Assembly: GCA_028551475.1 (NCBI GenBank)
Contig: CM052356.1
Coordinates: 28,795,884 to 28,859,883 of the forward strand
Direction of reading: 5' to 3'
Length of the DNA: 64,000 nucleotides
Source: Casuarina equisetifolia
Lineage: Eukaryota; Streptophyta; Magnoliopsida; Fagales; Casuarinaceae
Under the pieces are notes generated by a model. That model did not search any database. It was not told where the DNA came from and was given only the letters and a program-made list of their open reading frames with translations. Every line of letters starts with the position of its first letter. Within the stretch, counting starts at the first letter, position 1. Positions 61,701-64,000 of this stretch are shown piece after piece. The position numbers and the translations under genes were made by a program.

Positions 61701-63136
61701 AGAGACTCCATAATGCATTCTCAACAACAATACAAAACCACTTACTTGGTAAAACAATAACGACCATGGCCTTTTTGTTTTACTATGCTTCACAAGCACT
61801 AAAACCAAGCAAACCTTATTTGATCCACTATATTTGAATCTCATTTAACAGTATCTAAAATTACAAATTCAACTGAGGAAACATTATACCAAAAGGAAAC
61901 AAACTCTTGTGGGCAATAATACAACCTAGTGATACAAATTTTAGCTCTTCTAAAAGAAACACCTAAACAAAAAATAAGTCTTGTACTGCGTATACCTGAT
62001 TGAGCAGAGAAAAGGCACTTCGAACTGGGTAGTGATCATCCATAAAGCCCAATGCACAAAGGCCATTTCTGTTGTAAGAATGCACCTTGTATTCTATATA
62101 TGAACAAGAAGAGAAGCAAATAGGCTTTACAAAAACATGCCAAAACTAGATAAACAAATTGAGACGTGTTGTTGTACCAACAAAAAGGCATGAAAGCATT
62201 CCCATAACTCATATTAGAAATTATGAGATCAATCATTTATATGGAAGAACCCTAGAACACATACTGTTCAACTGGAAAATCCAAGCTCATGAATTACCAG
62301 GCACTTAACAGAAGGCATCCCAAGCTCTGTCATTAAGCATAAACGAACAAAAGATTTAACCATGTCCAACCCTCTTAATAGCTGAAATTGGGGTATTGGC
62401 ATCAGAGCTTTAGCTACATGGATTCCATTTATCCCCAGGGGCATATATAATTTCACCACTTCAGCACCACCTCGAAGACCACCGGAATTCGAAATACGAA
62501 ACACCTCCAATTCATTAAAACCATACAACCACACAGCCGGTATAAATTCAGGGTTGCGAAATACATCCCTTTAGAAATGCTCTCAAAATTCACCAAATCT
62601 AATCATTTCCCACAAAATCAAACATAACTCCGATGAAATTTATGCAAATCTCCACCATAAATATGTCCATTAAACAAAATCAGTCAGTTAATAAAGGACG
62701 TAATTCAAGTTCATGAATCACCGCCTAATAGAAACTAAACAAAATGCATTTCCAGAAAATCAGCAAAACCTAATGAATACCAACACGATCGAACCAAACC
62801 CCCGGGAAAATTCAACGAAATCTCCGACACGAATTCCCATAAATTAATGAAAGATGACCTAATCTAACTAAATGAACTCAAATCAAAACAAAAAAGCAAA
62901 AGCAAACAAAGAATCACGAAGAGAGAGAAACAGCGGAAGGAACCTTCGTGCTGGACGGATTGGCGCTGAGAGGGAGGGGTGCGCTTGGCGACGGTCCGCC
63001 CGACGAACACAATGAACTCCTTGACGCTCGATCTTTGGAAGTACCCAAAATGGCTAACGTCCAGCGCCTGTGCCATTATCGTCGGATCCGTCCCCTCCGG
63101 ATTGCATTTCAGCACCAGAAGCGCCGTGATCTTCAT
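58759..63136 (-). CDS. YKT6: YKT6 longin-type R-SNARE
   Basis: Six exons: 62944-63136, 61996-62093, 61135-61239, 60882-60947, 59664-59750 and 58759-58809; 199 residues, the normal YKT6 length. The N-terminal longin domain begins MKITALLVLKC, with DVSHFGYFQRSSVKEF. The SNARE motif (about 138-183) contains the zero-layer Arg in DSVLERGEKLD. The C-terminus is NQCCSIL, giving a CaaX box (CSIL) for prenylation at Cys196 and a palmitoylatable Cys195, so the protein cycles between cytosol and membranes without a transmembrane helix. It acts in membrane fusion on ER-Golgi, vacuolar and autophagic routes. The start codon is supported by the family N-terminus. Confidence 0.95.
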
Positions 63137-64000
63137 TTTCCACCCTCTCCCTCTCTCGTTCTGCCTCTCTGATCGCTTTGCTTTGCCTTGCCTTCCTTTC
63201 GTCGTGGGAAGAAAGCGAAGAGTAATTCGGTTCTCCATCAGGTTGGAATAATAATAATATATCAACTCTCCGTTCAACTGCACAGCCGACATGTCTCAGT
63301 TGGGCCCACATTCTGAAATGTCCTCCACGTCACTTCCATTCCATTGTAGTAAAGATAATTTTCATTTCAACCATATATTGTTTAATAGAATATCCTAAGG
63401 TTAAAAAGAATCCCCGTCTTGTTTTGCAAGGAATGCCTGAAAAAATATGTTTAAATTATTTTTTTTTGTGCTTAATCCCTTTACTAGAGTCAATCTTTGG
63501 CCTTACTAAATGTTTACTCAAATTAGTAAAGTTGGTTCTTTGCAGAAAATATTAACAAAATATTGATTCCTGATTTTGTGCAAAATAAATGTCTTACATC
63601 AAAAATAAAAAATAAAAAATTCTTGAGATAAAACTAAGGAAAAAAAAAAAAAACCATTCAACCCATGAACTAACTTTCAGATAAGGTCTTTAGACTTTCT
63701 AACTTAGTATTGAAATCAATATTAAATATGCTCTATTTCATGTTATTTCAAGTTTAATGCTTAGAGTACATAAAAGTATGTGCATAATGAAAGTCTTATA
63801 TTAAAAAATAAGATTTTTTAGATAAAGCTTAAAAGAAATAAGAATCCTCAAATTTTAAAGTAACTTTTGAGTTAAGTATTTGAACTTTTTAACATTCATG
63901 AATATTAAATTTAAGATTTAGTTCAAATTGAATTTAGAAGGCTTAAATAAGCACTTTAGAAGTTTTAGAGTGACTTCTAAAGAGCTCCTCAACCTCGCAG
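63137..64000. other. YKT6 promoter side and AT-rich intergenic DNA
   Basis: The first 100-150 bases are the YKT6 5' leader (TC/GA-rich). Beyond about 63350 the sequence is AT-rich, without a recognisable gene to the window end. Confidence 0.45.

Overview
The window is nuclear DNA of a flowering plant, most likely a eudicot. The genes have short exons and AT-rich introns with plant GT-AG borders, and every gene family seen is a plant one. There are long AT-rich intergenic stretches, microsatellites and SINE-like repeats, and no operon-like spacing. I cannot name the species. Exon joins were worked out by hand from splice signals, reading phase and protein-family conservation.

Positions 1-21000 hold a cluster of GH18 (class V chitinase-like) genes. 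A complete seven-exon receptor kinase with a GH18-like ectodomain (CHRK type) lies on the minus strand at 10560-13995. A second GH18 exon at 15-1175 (minus) stops at the same splice position and probably belongs to another receptor that runs off the left edge. A GH18-like gene with no signal peptide lies at 6085-7101 (plus), and a secreted chitinase at 19195-20346 (minus). Only the last keeps the catalytic DxDxE motif; the other three have lost the acid/base Glu and the middle Asp. Between them lie debris of the same families: kinase-exon relics (1642-1869, 2501-2761), a frameshifted GH18 fragment (9412-9712), a collapsed copy of the chitinase gene (15800-16780), duplicated promoter blocks (3600-4330 and 5490-5910) and a shared flanking repeat (2799-3255 and 10030-10455). 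This is a birth-and-death gene cluster, probably for chitin or chitin-like glycan sensing and defence.

Positions 21998-41333 carry three plus-strand genes: a probably plastid-targeted metallophosphoesterase (21998-25914), an ABHD17-type alpha/beta hydrolase (29146-31883) and a type-B cytokinin response regulator (35691-41333). Two of their introns appear to be GC-AG.

Positions 42428-63136 carry a CBP60 calmodulin-binding transcription factor (minus, 42428-47956), a DUF1068/ELMO-like Golgi membrane protein (minus, 49096-52731), a temperature-induced lipocalin (plus, 56972-57760) and the longin SNARE YKT6 (minus, 58759-63136). A degenerate tandem repeat that turns into an inverted copy of itself fills 54900-56115. 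These genes are ordinary single-copy housekeeping or signalling genes with no evident functional link to each other, although the receptor kinase, chitinase, CBP60 and response regulator all belong to signalling or stress pathways.
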